Origin: Desulfoscipio gibsoniae DSM 7213
GTDB lineage: Bacteria; Bacillota; Desulfotomaculia; Desulfotomaculales; Desulfallaceae
Reading direction: 5' to 3'
Assembly (NCBI RefSeq): GCF_000233715.2
Contig: NC_021184.1
Coordinates: forward strand, 1,946,001-2,010,000
DNA: 64,000 nucleotides
Shown: piece by piece, positions 35,133 to 42,475 of the stretch
Layout of the letters: every line of letters starts with the position of its first letter
Position numbering within the stretch: position 1 is the first letter of the stretch
Notes under the pieces: model-generated
The model's database searches: none
Told to the model about the DNA's origin: nothing
Seen by the model: the letters and a program-made list of their open reading frames with translations, nothing else
Position numbers and translations under genes: made by a program

Positions 35133-36902
35133 ATGAAAAAAATCATGACTGGCAACGATGCTTTTGCCTACGGTGCCTATCTGGCCGGAATCAATGTTGC
35201 GGCTGCCTATCCGGGCACTCCCAGTACCGAGATACTGGAGAACTTCAGTAAATACCCCGGTGTGTACGCCGAGTGGTCAACCAACGAAAAGGTCGCCATG
35301 GATGTGGGTGTGGGTGCCGCCTACGCCGGCGGGCGCGCCCTGGTCACCATGAAACACGTGGGAATGAACGTGGCGTCCGATTCACTGTTTTACATTTCAT
35401 ACACCGGTATGAAAGGCGGCCTGGTCATCATCAACGCTGATGACCCTTCCATGCACAGTTCCCAAAATGAACAGGACAACCGTCATTACGCCCGGTCCGC
35501 CAAAGTACCCATGTTGGAACCCGCCGACTCCGAAGAGGCCAAGCAATCAGTGAAGGCGGCCCTGGAAATTAGTGAAACCTTTGATACCCCGGTGATTATC
35601 CGGACTACCACCCGGCTGTCCCATTCTTTAAGCATTGTGGAGACTGAGGATGAACCGGCACTGAAGGCTCCGTCCGAACCGGCTGCCTATGAGAGAAATC
35701 CGGTCAAATACGTAATGGTACCGGCATACGCGCACCTGCGGCATCCGGTGGTGGAAGAGCGGCTGAAAAAACTGGCCGAGTTTGCCGAGACCACTGCGCT
35801 AAACCGTATCGAACCGGGCAATGATGAAATCGGGATCATTGTTTCCGGCGTAGTTTACCAGTATGCCCGGGAGGTGTTTCCCAATGCCACCTTCTTGAAG
35901 CTGGGCATGGTATATCCGCTCCCTGACAAGCTAATCCGGGAACTGGCCGCGCGGGTGAAGCAAGTGGTGGTCATTGAGGAACTCGACCCCTTCATTGAAG
36001 AACAGGTACGGCTGGTGGGCATCCCGGCCCGAGGGAAAGATATTTTCCCCAATATTGGAGAATTTAACCCCGGGCGCGTTCGCCGGTGTGCCCAAGAAGC
36101 CGGGCTGATTCCCGGGCCGGCCCAACCGTCCCCCGCCGTGTCGGTACCCCAGCTGCCCGGACGGCCGCCCATGCTCTGTCCGGGTTGCGGTCACCGGGGC
36201 CTGTTTTACGCTCTTCAGCGTTTAAATGCGACTGTATTTGGAGACATCGGCTGTTACACCCTGGGTGCGGCGCCCCCTCTGAACGCCATGCATACCACCG
36301 GCTGTATGGGCGCCAGCATCGGCGTCGTACACGGGGTTGACCGGATAGGCGTGAAGGACCGCACCGTTGCCGTAATCGGTGACTCCACCTTTTTCCACAG
36401 CGGTGTGGCTCCATTGATTAACCTTCATTATAACAACGGTACCAGTACGGTAATTGTTGTTGACAACCGGGTGACGGCCATGACCGGGCACCAGACAAAT
36501 CCCGGCACGGGTAATACATTGCTGGGTATAGAGTCCCCCGTGGTTAAAATTGACGAGCTGGCCCGCGGCATCGGTTTTAAAAAGGTGGATGTGGTGAACC
36601 CGTATGACTTTAAGACCGTGGTGGCCACTATCAAGGACCACCTACAATCCGAAGAACCTTCATTAATTGTGGCCCAGTACCCCTGTGTTTTGTATAAACG
36701 GGAACGGAAGCCGGCCCTGGTGGTGGATGTGGAGAAATGCAACGAGTGCGGCAACTGTTTGTGAATCGGTTGTTCTCCCATCACCAAAGTAGAAGGGGGC
36801 GTCAGCATCAACGCCGCGCTGTGCATTGGCTGCGGTTTTTGTGCCACCATTTGCAATCAGGGCGCCATTAGCCTGCCAAATAAAGAAAGGGGGGCTGAAT
36901 AA
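35133..36902 (+). CDS. iorA: indolepyruvate:ferredoxin oxidoreductase alpha-like subunit, with in-frame TGA
   Basis: This is the TPP enzyme of the IorA type: the N-terminal pyrimidine domain has AAAYPGTPSTEILENF and VMKHVGMNVASDSLF-like segments, and MLCPGCGHRGLFYAL near residue 348 and GDSTFFHSGVAPLINL bind TPP. It ends in a two-cluster ferredoxin domain. After 543 residues a TGA (36762-36764) occurs at codon 544, between the third and fourth cysteines of cluster 1 (C536, C539, C542, C547). The frame then stays open with cluster 2 (C564, C567, C570, C574) to TAA at 36900-36902, which overlaps the iorB ATG as TAATG. It should oxidise an aryl- or 2-oxoacid to acyl-CoA with reduction of ferredoxin. 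The TGA may be a mutation (CGA to TGA), a sequencing error or selenocysteine. Confidence 0.78.
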
Positions 36903-37492
36903 TGAAAAAGAAATTGGATTTCCTGTTTGCCGGAGTGGGGGGCCAGGGTACCATACTGGCCAGCAATATCGTCTCCGAAGTGGGTATGCGCTGCGGGTAT
37001 GACATCAAGAAATCGGAAGTACATGGCATGTCCCAGCGGGGGGGTGCTGTGGAAAGCCATGTGCGCTGGGCGGAAAAAGTCTATTCCCCGTTGATTGAAG
37101 AGGGCAGTGCCGATTTCCTGCTGGCCTTTGAAATGCTGGAGGCGGCCCGCTGGCCCCAATACATGGCACCCGGTTCGGTGGTTCTGGTCAACAACCACCG
37201 GGTGATGCCGCCGTCGGTAAACCTGGGCCAGGCGCAATATCCGGAGGTAAAGGAAATTGAATCCATCATGACCGCGGCCGGCAGTCAGGTAATCTGGGTC
37301 GAGGGCGCAGCCAAGGCGGAAGAATTGGGGAACCCCGCCCTGGCCGGGGTGGTGCTGCTGGGCGTGCTGTCCGCCCGCCTGGACGAGCCGGTGGAAACCT
37401 GGCTGCAGGCCGTGCAGGATCTAGTTCCTGCAAAATTCAAGGAACTTAACGTAAAAGCTTTTCTGGCCGGGCGAGAAATGGCGGCGAAATAG
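36902..37492 (+). CDS. iorB: indolepyruvate:ferredoxin oxidoreductase beta-like subunit
   Basis: The 196-residue product has the 2-oxoacid:acceptor oxidoreductase gamma-domain signatures FLFAGVGGQGTILASNIV at the N-terminus and SEVHGMSQRGGAVESHVRW near residue 40. It pairs with IorA to form the CoA-dependent 2-oxoacid:ferredoxin oxidoreductase, cytoplasmic and oxygen sensitive. Its ATG shares one base with the TAA that ends the iorA frame beyond the in-frame TGA. GGGGGGCTG lies just before. It is the last gene of the operon; the repeat element 37504-37630 follows in place of a clear terminator. Confidence 0.85.
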   Translation: MKKKLDFLFAGVGGQGTILASNIVSEVGMRCGYDIKKSEVHGMSQRGGAVESHVRWAEKVYSPLIEEGSADFLLAFEMLEAARWPQYMAPGSVVLVNNHRVMPPSVNLGQAQYPEVKEIESIMTAAGSQVIWVEGAAKAEELGNPALAGVVLLGVLSARLDEPVETWLQAVQDLVPAKFKELNVKAFLAGREMAAK

Positions 37493-37503
37493 CCTATAAT
37501 TGA

Positions 37504-37630
37504 ATTAGCACTACAGCAAAAAGTATAAGCGGATTTACCGTGGTGCCAGGTGTTGAAAAGTTGAAAGTTGAAAATGAAGACGATCAGGAGTAATGGCTTA
37601 ATAAGTAATTTTTGCTGTAGTATTAGTAAT
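37504..37630. mobile_element. MITE-like element with terminal inverted repeats
   Basis: CTACAGCAAAAA (37511-37522) and TTTTTGCTGTAG (37609-37620) are a perfect 12-bp inverted repeat, roughly extended by AATTA...TAATT outside. Between them lies repeat B, which recurs at 32378. There is no coding capacity. It is consistent with a small non-autonomous element; the second copy at 32378 lacks the left arm. Confidence 0.5.
37541..37625 (+). repeat. imperfect direct repeat B (matches 32378-32470)
   Basis: See the sequence features shared with repeat A: TGGTGCCAGGTGTT start, GTTGAAA heptads, ATGAAGACGATC, and AATAAGTAATTTTTGCTGTAG end. It lies directly downstream of iorB. Confidence 0.75.
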
Positions 37631-37659
37631 TGAATTGAATAAATAAGAAGGGGGTTACA

Positions 37660-37818
37660 TCGCCCGTGGTGGAAGCAGTGTTCAATGCGATGTTTATGAC
37701 CGGCTACCGGGGATACTTTCAGAGCACGTTCAATGGCAGTGCAGGCGGCCATAATTTGCTTTTCCTCAATGGCGTGGAGGACTGCTTGATATCCTGCCTG
37801 ATGTATCTGCAGGACCAT
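37660..37818 (-). pseudogene. fragment of a YtcJ-type amidohydrolase
   Basis: On the minus strand the frame reads MVLQIHQAGYQAVLHAI, then an ERAL segment, then HKHRIEHC. This matches the middle of amidohydrolase family 3 (YtcJ) proteins, where HAIGDxA and DHRHRIEHC carry metal-binding histidines. The conserved GD is replaced (HAIEEKQ) and the rest of the gene is absent. It joins a nitroreductase fragment in another frame at about 37820. A decayed remnant. Confidence 0.55.
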
Positions 37819-38045
37819 TTCATGAAATAGGACGCTGCGAGCGCACAGTCTGCCTCGATGGACAGCAGCTTTTTCGGGCCCACAATAAATATCAGGCACG
37901 GGGCAATATAGAAAACGTTGAAATGCTGATTGCGCAGTATATTCTTATATTTGCTACTCATAAAGTCGGGATTCTGCTCGAGATGATGTAGAAGATTACG
38001 TTTGCTTTCGTCCGAAAGCCTTTTGATGACCTCCCTATTTTCAAG
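37819..38045 (-). pseudogene. fragment of an Fe-S nitroreductase-family gene
   Basis: The minus-strand frame reads NREVIKRLSDESKRNLLHHL and continues to NVFYIAPCLIFIVG and DCALAASYFM. In nitroreductase-family proteins FYxAPxxIxI and DCALAAxNxM are the typical FMN-binding region. Both ends of the gene are missing, a stop lies just upstream, and the frame shifts into the amidohydrolase fragment. This is a remnant, not a working gene. Confidence 0.55.
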
Positions 38046-38119
38046 CTAGGCTATAATGGGTGTTGTCACAAGCTCTTTAATGATTAACTACCTCCGCACA
38101 AATGAACGTGCTTCTAACT

Positions 38120-39094
38120 TTAGTTTTCCAGTTCTTTCTTAAGTTCCAATACGGTCTCCACGGATAGTCCGGTTATTTCTGCCACGTCATTCACCGTGAA
38201 GCCCTTTTTCAAAGCAATCTTGGCAACCTCAACTTTGCCTTCAAGCTTGCCTGCAATTAGGGTCTGTTTTTTCATATCATCCAGGGTCCGCTCAATGTTG
38301 GTAATCATTTTTTCCACCTCCCGGGGTTCGGTTTCATCCAGTACACGTTCAATTTCCTTTTGCAGTGTACCTGGTAATTTGCGCTTGATCACGTTCCTCA
38401 TCCAGACTGTTATTTGCCGGAATTGTTCCTGGTCTAGTTCCTTTAATATGTCGGCTAGTTTCCTGAGCCGGACCCCCAGTTCTTGCGGCTCAAGGGTCTG
38501 GTCCAGGTAGAATATGCTGGACACCACGTTAGCTGCACGGTGAAGGTCTTCCTCATTGTAACGAACGACGTCGAAAAGAATGTAGGAAAAGTCCAGTAAA
38601 CGTCCAGGGAATTGTTCGTGCCCCGACTGGTACTCTCTGAAGCTTTGGTGGGCTGTCCAGCCTTTCTTGCCGTTGTAGAGAACTGCTGGTACGATAGCCG
38701 GCAGTTTGAAGTTCTTGCGTCTTCGTTCCTTTTCCGGGGCATTTTTGTAAATGTCCCGCCATATCTCAACCATGTATTGCAGCAAGCGAAAGGGCATAGT
38801 GTGGTCTACAGTCGACTGTAGTTCTAGAAGTACATAGAAGATTATTTCGGACCCGCCCAACCGCATTCTGTATACTATGTCGGCCTCTTTATCGCTAAAG
38901 TCCTGCAGTACATAGGATTTGTTGATCAACGTCAGGTCGCCCTCTTTTATTTCACGCACCCAACCCTCAGCCACAAATGTCTGCAGCAGTTCCAGGAAGG
39001 TCTTTTTGTTAGTCAGAAGCTGCCTGTATCCTTTGTCGTGAGGGTGGTGAGGCGGATTTTGTGCTGATTTCCCTCGGTTTGGCAATTTGTTCAC
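38120..39094 (-). CDS. Rpn-family recombination-promoting nuclease / putative transposase (PD-(D/E)XK)
   Basis: The 324-residue product opens with HDKGYRQLLTNKKTFLELLQ and has the nuclease core ADIVYRMRLGG...FYVLLELQSTVDHTMPFRLL (about residues 73-105), with Asp, Glu and Gln of the PD-(D/E)XK site, then PAIVPAVLYNGKKGWTA. These are features of Transposase_31/Rpn proteins. The C-terminus is coiled with IALKKGFTVNDVAEITGLS, a helix-turn-helix. Rpn proteins are DNA endonucleases that raise RecA-independent recombination; they are not classical transposases, and no inverted terminal repeats were seen. The GTG at 39094 lies inside an AAGGAAGTGA site, so TTG 39085 may be the true start. Confidence 0.8.
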   Translation of the reverse strand: MNKLPNRGKSAQNPPHHPHDKGYRQLLTNKKTFLELLQTFVAEGWVREIKEGDLTLINKSYVLQDFSDKEADIVYRMRLGGSEIIFYVLLELQSTVDHTMPFRLLQYMVEIWRDIYKNAPEKERRRKNFKLPAIVPAVLYNGKKGWTAHQSFREYQSGHEQFPGRLLDFSYILFDVVRYNEEDLHRAANVVSSIFYLDQTLEPQELGVRLRKLADILKELDQEQFRQITVWMRNVIKRKLPGTLQKEIERVLDETEPREVEKMITNIERTLDDMKKQTLIAGKLEGKVEVAKIALKKGFTVNDVAEITGLSVETVLELKKELEN

Positions 39095-39250
39095 TTCCTT
39101 ACTGGTATTATATCATGGGGTTAGCTAGGGTGACAGAGGTTATGAAACTTATATTCCCTAACAAGCGATGCATCAGATATGGGCTTTGGCGATATGGCTA
39201 CTGCTGGGCAAATGAGTCTATTAAAAGCTAAGAATGGTGGAGAAAAATAA

Positions 39251-39535
39251 ATGGCCAAACCATCTTTTGACAAGTTCGCTGCCATGCTTAATCGAGCCGT
39301 AGACAGCATTCCACCACATTTCCTACGAGGCTTGACCGGCGGTTTTAACTTGCAGGAGGACGAAAAGTGTGAAGGCGAATACTATATTTTGGGTGAGTAC
39401 ATTGAGGATAGTATCCTGGGCTGCTTTATTGTGTTTTATTATGGTTCCTTCGTGGGACTGCTGAAAAACGAGCCCGACGATTGCTGGGAAGCAGAGATTG
39501 TTGATACGGTGCTGTATTTGTGCGCGCATCCCTGA
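39251..39535 (+). pseudogene. zincin-like metallopeptidase, truncated before the HExxH motif
   Basis: The 94-residue frame starts MAKPSFDKFAAMLNRAVDSI and contains LTGGFNLQED, YILGEYIEDSILGCFIVFYYG and WEAEIVDTVLYLCAHP. This is the N-terminal part of the small zincin-like metallopeptidase family, in which TVxHExxHH follows here. In this copy the sequence changes at that exact place and ends, so the metal site is lost. Sixty bases later the second miaA-hfq repeat begins. It is probably a broken gene at the recombination joint. Confidence 0.6.
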
Positions 39536-39593
39536 CCCCGGTTGTTGAACAGGCTATTACCTCTGCCGGCACTCATCATACCCTGGTTTCCAT

Positions 39594-39799
39594 TTGTGGG
39601 TTATCTACATCACGAGTATTCTTTGGACGAAGCCGTTAATTTATTGAAAAGAAATACCAGAAGGTTTGCCAAGCGACAGTTGACTTGGTTTAGACGATAT
39701 AGTAGTATCAAATGGATAGATATGGAGAAGTATGATATAATAAATAATGTTGCGGAAGAGATTAAATGTTTTATAGCTGAACTTATCCGGTGTCCATAG
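39594..39799 (+). pseudogene. miaA: 3' fragment of miaA (second copy)
   Basis: These bases repeat the last 206 bases of miaA (28187-28392) with about 12 differences, several of which change residues near the end (EEIKCFIAELIRCP in place of EEIKYHMAELTRCR). Everything upstream of the joint is unrelated. The clustering of changes here rather than in hfq fits loss of selection on a non-functional fragment. Confidence 0.9.
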
Positions 39800-39834
39800 A
39801 AGGAAAAGTATAAAATACCAACAGAGGGAATTAT

Positions 39835-40077
39835 ATGACAAAGCCTCAGATAAATTTACAGGATGCTTTTTTAAACCAGGTTAGAAAGGATAATATACCT
39901 GTAACAATCTTTTTGGTTAATGGATTTCAATTAAAGGGTATGGTTAAGGGTTTTGATAATTTTACAGTAATTATGGAAAGTGACGGCAAACAAATGATGG
40001 TATATAAACATGCTATTTCTACAGTTAGTCCTATGAAACCAGTAAATACTTCTTTTTCGGAAGTTAAGCCTAGCTAA
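39835..40077 (+). CDS. hfq: RNA chaperone Hfq, copy 2
   Basis: The 80-residue protein is identical to copy 1 except for the last residue (Ser in place of Gly). The three other base changes are silent, so both copies appear to be under selection to keep function. It has an AGAGGG ribosome site (GGAGGG in copy 1). It lies next to spoVK, as expected for the ancestral right flank. Whether it is transcribed is uncertain, since the only upstream sequence is the miaA fragment and the island end. Confidence 0.9.
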   Translation: MTKPQINLQDAFLNQVRKDNIPVTIFLVNGFQLKGMVKGFDNFTVIMESDGKQMMVYKHAISTVSPMKPVNTSFSEVKPS

Positions 40078-40168
40078 ATAAAAGGTGCAGGTCATGTCTT
40101 TTAGTATACTATAGACAATCAGTTTCATTGTTTAATGTGTCTGTATTTAAAACCAGCTGATTGACTTG

Positions 40169-40199
40169 GTCTCTCTTTTCAGAGAGACTTTAATTTTTA
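40169..40199 (+). terminator. terminator after hfq copy 2
   Basis: GTCTCTCT (40169-40176) pairs with AGAGAGAC (40181-40188) around TTTC, followed by TTTAATTTTTA. Confidence 0.75.
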
Positions 40200-40213
40200 G
40201 TCAGGTTAACCCG

Positions 40214-40246
40214 ACCGGGCGCATAAACATTAATATAACGCCCGGT
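40214..40246. promoter_or_regulatory. inverted repeat before spoVK
   Basis: ACCGGGCG (40214-40221) and CGCCCGGT (40239-40246) form a perfect 8-bp dyad ending next to the GAGGTGA ribosome site of spoVK. It could be an operator or a leader hairpin limiting translation. Confidence 0.45.
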
Positions 40247-40257
40247 GAGGTGATGGA

Positions 40258-41208
40258 ATGGTTAAAATCAAAATGTGGCATACAGCTGGTGATAAAGGAA
40301 CTGCCAACGAACGTGATGCCAGAGGAAGCGACAAAATAGTATTAATTACCGAAAAACACGGGGCCAGGGCTTCAGATTCGGATAATAAAGTCCATGAGAT
40401 AAGAAAAGAGCTGGACGCACTAGTTGGATTAGATAATGTGAAAAAACATATAAATGAAATTTATGCCTTTGTAGAAATACAAAAACGACGCTCAAGGGAA
40501 AAACTACACACTGAATCTCAAGTGCTGCATATGGTATTTAAAGGAAACCCCGGCACCGGTAAAACCACTGTAGCCAGGATACTGGGTAAATTGTTTCGAG
40601 AAGCAGGCATTTTACCAAAAGGTCACTTGGTGGAGGTGGAGCGAGCTGATTTGGTGGGAGAATATATTGGCCATACAGCTCAAAAATCCAGGGACCAAAT
40701 TAAAAAATCACTGGGTGGTATTCTATTTATAGACGAGGCGTATTCATTGGCGCGGGGCGGCGAAAAGGATTTTGGTAAAGAAGCTATAGACACAATAGTC
40801 AAAGGTATGGAGGACCATAAAGATAACTTAATTATTATACTAGCCGGTTATAAAGATGAAATGAATAAATTTATGCAAACCAATCCGGGTTTACGTTCTC
40901 GCTTTCCCATACATATTAATTTTCCCGATTACTCCACCGATGAATTACTTGCCATAGCTGATATGATGCTGCAGCAAAGGCAGTATAGTCTATCCAGTGG
41001 AGCAAGGGAAGAAATGCGGATGATTATTGAATCCATGCCCAGACTGCACGAGCATAATGGCAATGCCAGGTTGGTACGCAACTTGATTGAAAGAGCCATA
41101 CGTGTACAGGCGGTTAGGCTGATGGACCAAAGGGAAATAACTAGAGAAGATCTAATGGTGTTAAGCAGGGGAGATATGGTGGGTGCCCGGGATAGTGTGC
41201 AAAATTAA
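40258..41208 (+). CDS. spoVK: stage V sporulation protein K, AAA ATPase
   Basis: The 316-residue CbbX/SpoVK-type AAA+ protein has LVGLDNVKKHINEIYAFVEI, Walker A FKGNPGTGKTTVARIL near residue 97, Walker B GGILFIDEAYSL near 155, and an arginine finger in NPGLRSRFP near 220. SpoVK is made in the mother cell and is needed for late spore maturation. Its position directly after hfq matches Bacillus and clostridial chromosomes and marks the host as a spore former. GGTGAGGTGA precedes the ATG. Confidence 0.88.
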   Translation: MVKIKMWHTAGDKGTANERDARGSDKIVLITEKHGARASDSDNKVHEIRKELDALVGLDNVKKHINEIYAFVEIQKRRSREKLHTESQVLHMVFKGNPGTGKTTVARILGKLFREAGILPKGHLVEVERADLVGEYIGHTAQKSRDQIKKSLGGILFIDEAYSLARGGEKDFGKEAIDTIVKGMEDHKDNLIIILAGYKDEMNKFMQTNPGLRSRFPIHINFPDYSTDELLAIADMMLQQRQYSLSSGAREEMRMIIESMPRLHEHNGNARLVRNLIERAIRVQAVRLMDQREITREDLMVLSRGDMVGARDSVQN

Positions 41209-41236
41209 TAGCATGCCAAGGAGTGAGTAGGTACAA

Positions 41237-42469
41237 TTGAAAGACATAAAGGTTATCGCTGCCGGAGTAGAAAAAAGGACCGAGGAAATTTTTTGCACCT
41301 TAAAGCCCGTGGAATATGCCAACCATTGCAAAGTATTGAATGCTTTCAGGGAAGCGCGGGTAAGCTCCTATCACTTAAGGGGATCAACCGGCTATGGCTA
41401 CGATGATGACGGACGTGATACTCTGGAAAGGGTGTTTGCCAAGGTTCTGGGTACGGAAGATGCGCTGGTGCGGGGGCAGATTGTTAGCGGGACCCATGCT
41501 ATTGCACTATGTTTGTTTGGGGTATTAAAAAGCGGTGATACATTATTGACGGTGCAGGGCAAGCCGTATGACACGCTGGAGGAGATAATCGGCGTTGATA
41601 ACGCTGCTCAAGGCTCATTGATAAGCATGGGGGTGCGCTACCGGCAAATTGAATTGATGCCCGGTGATGAGCTTAATTGGCAGGCTATAGACGAGGCGTT
41701 ACGGAAGCCGGTTAAAATGGTAATGCTACAGCGTTCTTGTGGTTACAGTATCAGGCCGTCTCTTAACATGGCGCAGTTGGACAAACTCTGCCGGTTTATT
41801 AAAGAAAGGCAGCCGGGTACAGTTATATTTGTGGATAATTGTTATGGTGAATTTGTGGAACAATCGGAGCCAACTGAACATGGTGCTGATTTAATAGCCG
41901 GTTCACTCATCAAAAACCCCGGTGGAGGGCTGGCACCTACCGGTGGTTATGTAGCCGGAAGGCGACAACTAGTGCAGTTGGCTGCCAGGCGGTTGACTGC
42001 CCCCGGTATCGGGTCCGATGTGGGACCTACTTTGGGCTGGCAGCGCCAGTTTTACCAAGGGTTTTACATAGCCCCGCATACTGTTATGGAGGCTTTACGC
42101 GGGGCGATTTGGGGGGCATGTTTATTCCAAGAACTTGGCTATGACGTTTATCCAACCCCAGAAATGCCCCGCACCGATATTATTCAAGCCATAGTGCTCG
42201 GGTCTGCGGATCGCCTGCAGGCATTTTGCCGGGGTGTGCAGAGTGCTTCACCAGTGGACAGCCATGTGGCACCTGTCCCGTCTCCCATGCCCGGCTACAA
42301 CTATCCAGTTATTATGGCGGCCGGCACCTTTGTCCAGGGTGCCTCGTTGGAATTTACAGCTGATGCACCTTTGCGGGAACCTTATGTGGTTTTTTTCCAG
42401 GGAGGGCTTTCTTTAAATTACACCCAAATAGGTTTGATAAAAGCGGCCGAGGAGATTTTACGGCGGTGA
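41237..42469 (+). CDS. PLP-dependent methionine gamma-lyase-family protein (aluminium-resistance/YnbB-like)
   Basis: The 410-residue protein has LRGSTGYGYDDDGRDTLERV near residue 47, QIVSGTHAIALCLFGVL, SIRPSLNM, VDNCYGEFVE with the PLP-ring Asp, and the PLP lysine in AGSLIKNPGGGLAPTGGYVA near residue 225. It belongs to the YnbB (aluminium resistance) family of Cys/Met-metabolism fold-type I enzymes, whose true reaction is unknown. The start is TTG with AAGGAG 13 nt upstream, a weak arrangement. The order spoVK-ynbB is conserved in Firmicutes. Confidence 0.82.
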   Translation: MKDIKVIAAGVEKRTEEIFCTLKPVEYANHCKVLNAFREARVSSYHLRGSTGYGYDDDGRDTLERVFAKVLGTEDALVRGQIVSGTHAIALCLFGVLKSGDTLLTVQGKPYDTLEEIIGVDNAAQGSLISMGVRYRQIELMPGDELNWQAIDEALRKPVKMVMLQRSCGYSIRPSLNMAQLDKLCRFIKERQPGTVIFVDNCYGEFVEQSEPTEHGADLIAGSLIKNPGGGLAPTGGYVAGRRQLVQLAARRLTAPGIGSDVGPTLGWQRQFYQGFYIAPHTVMEALRGAIWGACLFQELGYDVYPTPEMPRTDIIQAIVLGSADRLQAFCRGVQSASPVDSHVAPVPSPMPGYNYPVIMAAGTFVQGASLEFTADAPLREPYVVFFQGGLSLNYTQIGLIKAAEEILRR

Positions 42470-42475
42470 TAGCTA

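Larger units (their letters stand above)
39594..40108 (+). repeat. direct repeat copy 2 (miaA 3' end + hfq)
   Basis: Gap-free match to 28187-28701. Immediately after the match both copies diverge (ATTCC in copy 1, CTATA in copy 2). It bounds the right end of the island. Confidence 0.92.

Noticed and set aside
36762-36820. SECIS element after the iorA TGA
   Set aside because: Only a five-pair stem (CTCCC with GGGGG) with a 15-nt loop could be drawn; it lacks the compact apical loop of known bacterial SECIS elements. Selenocysteine remains possible but unsupported.
38120-39094. Insertion sequence around the Rpn-type gene
   Set aside because: No terminal inverted repeats or target duplications were found beside it; Rpn proteins are not DDE transposases.
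39542-39593. Extension of the miaA fragment into an open frame starting at 39542
   Set aside because: The 50 bases before the repeat joint match nothing recognised and have no ribosome site; the frame is open by chance.
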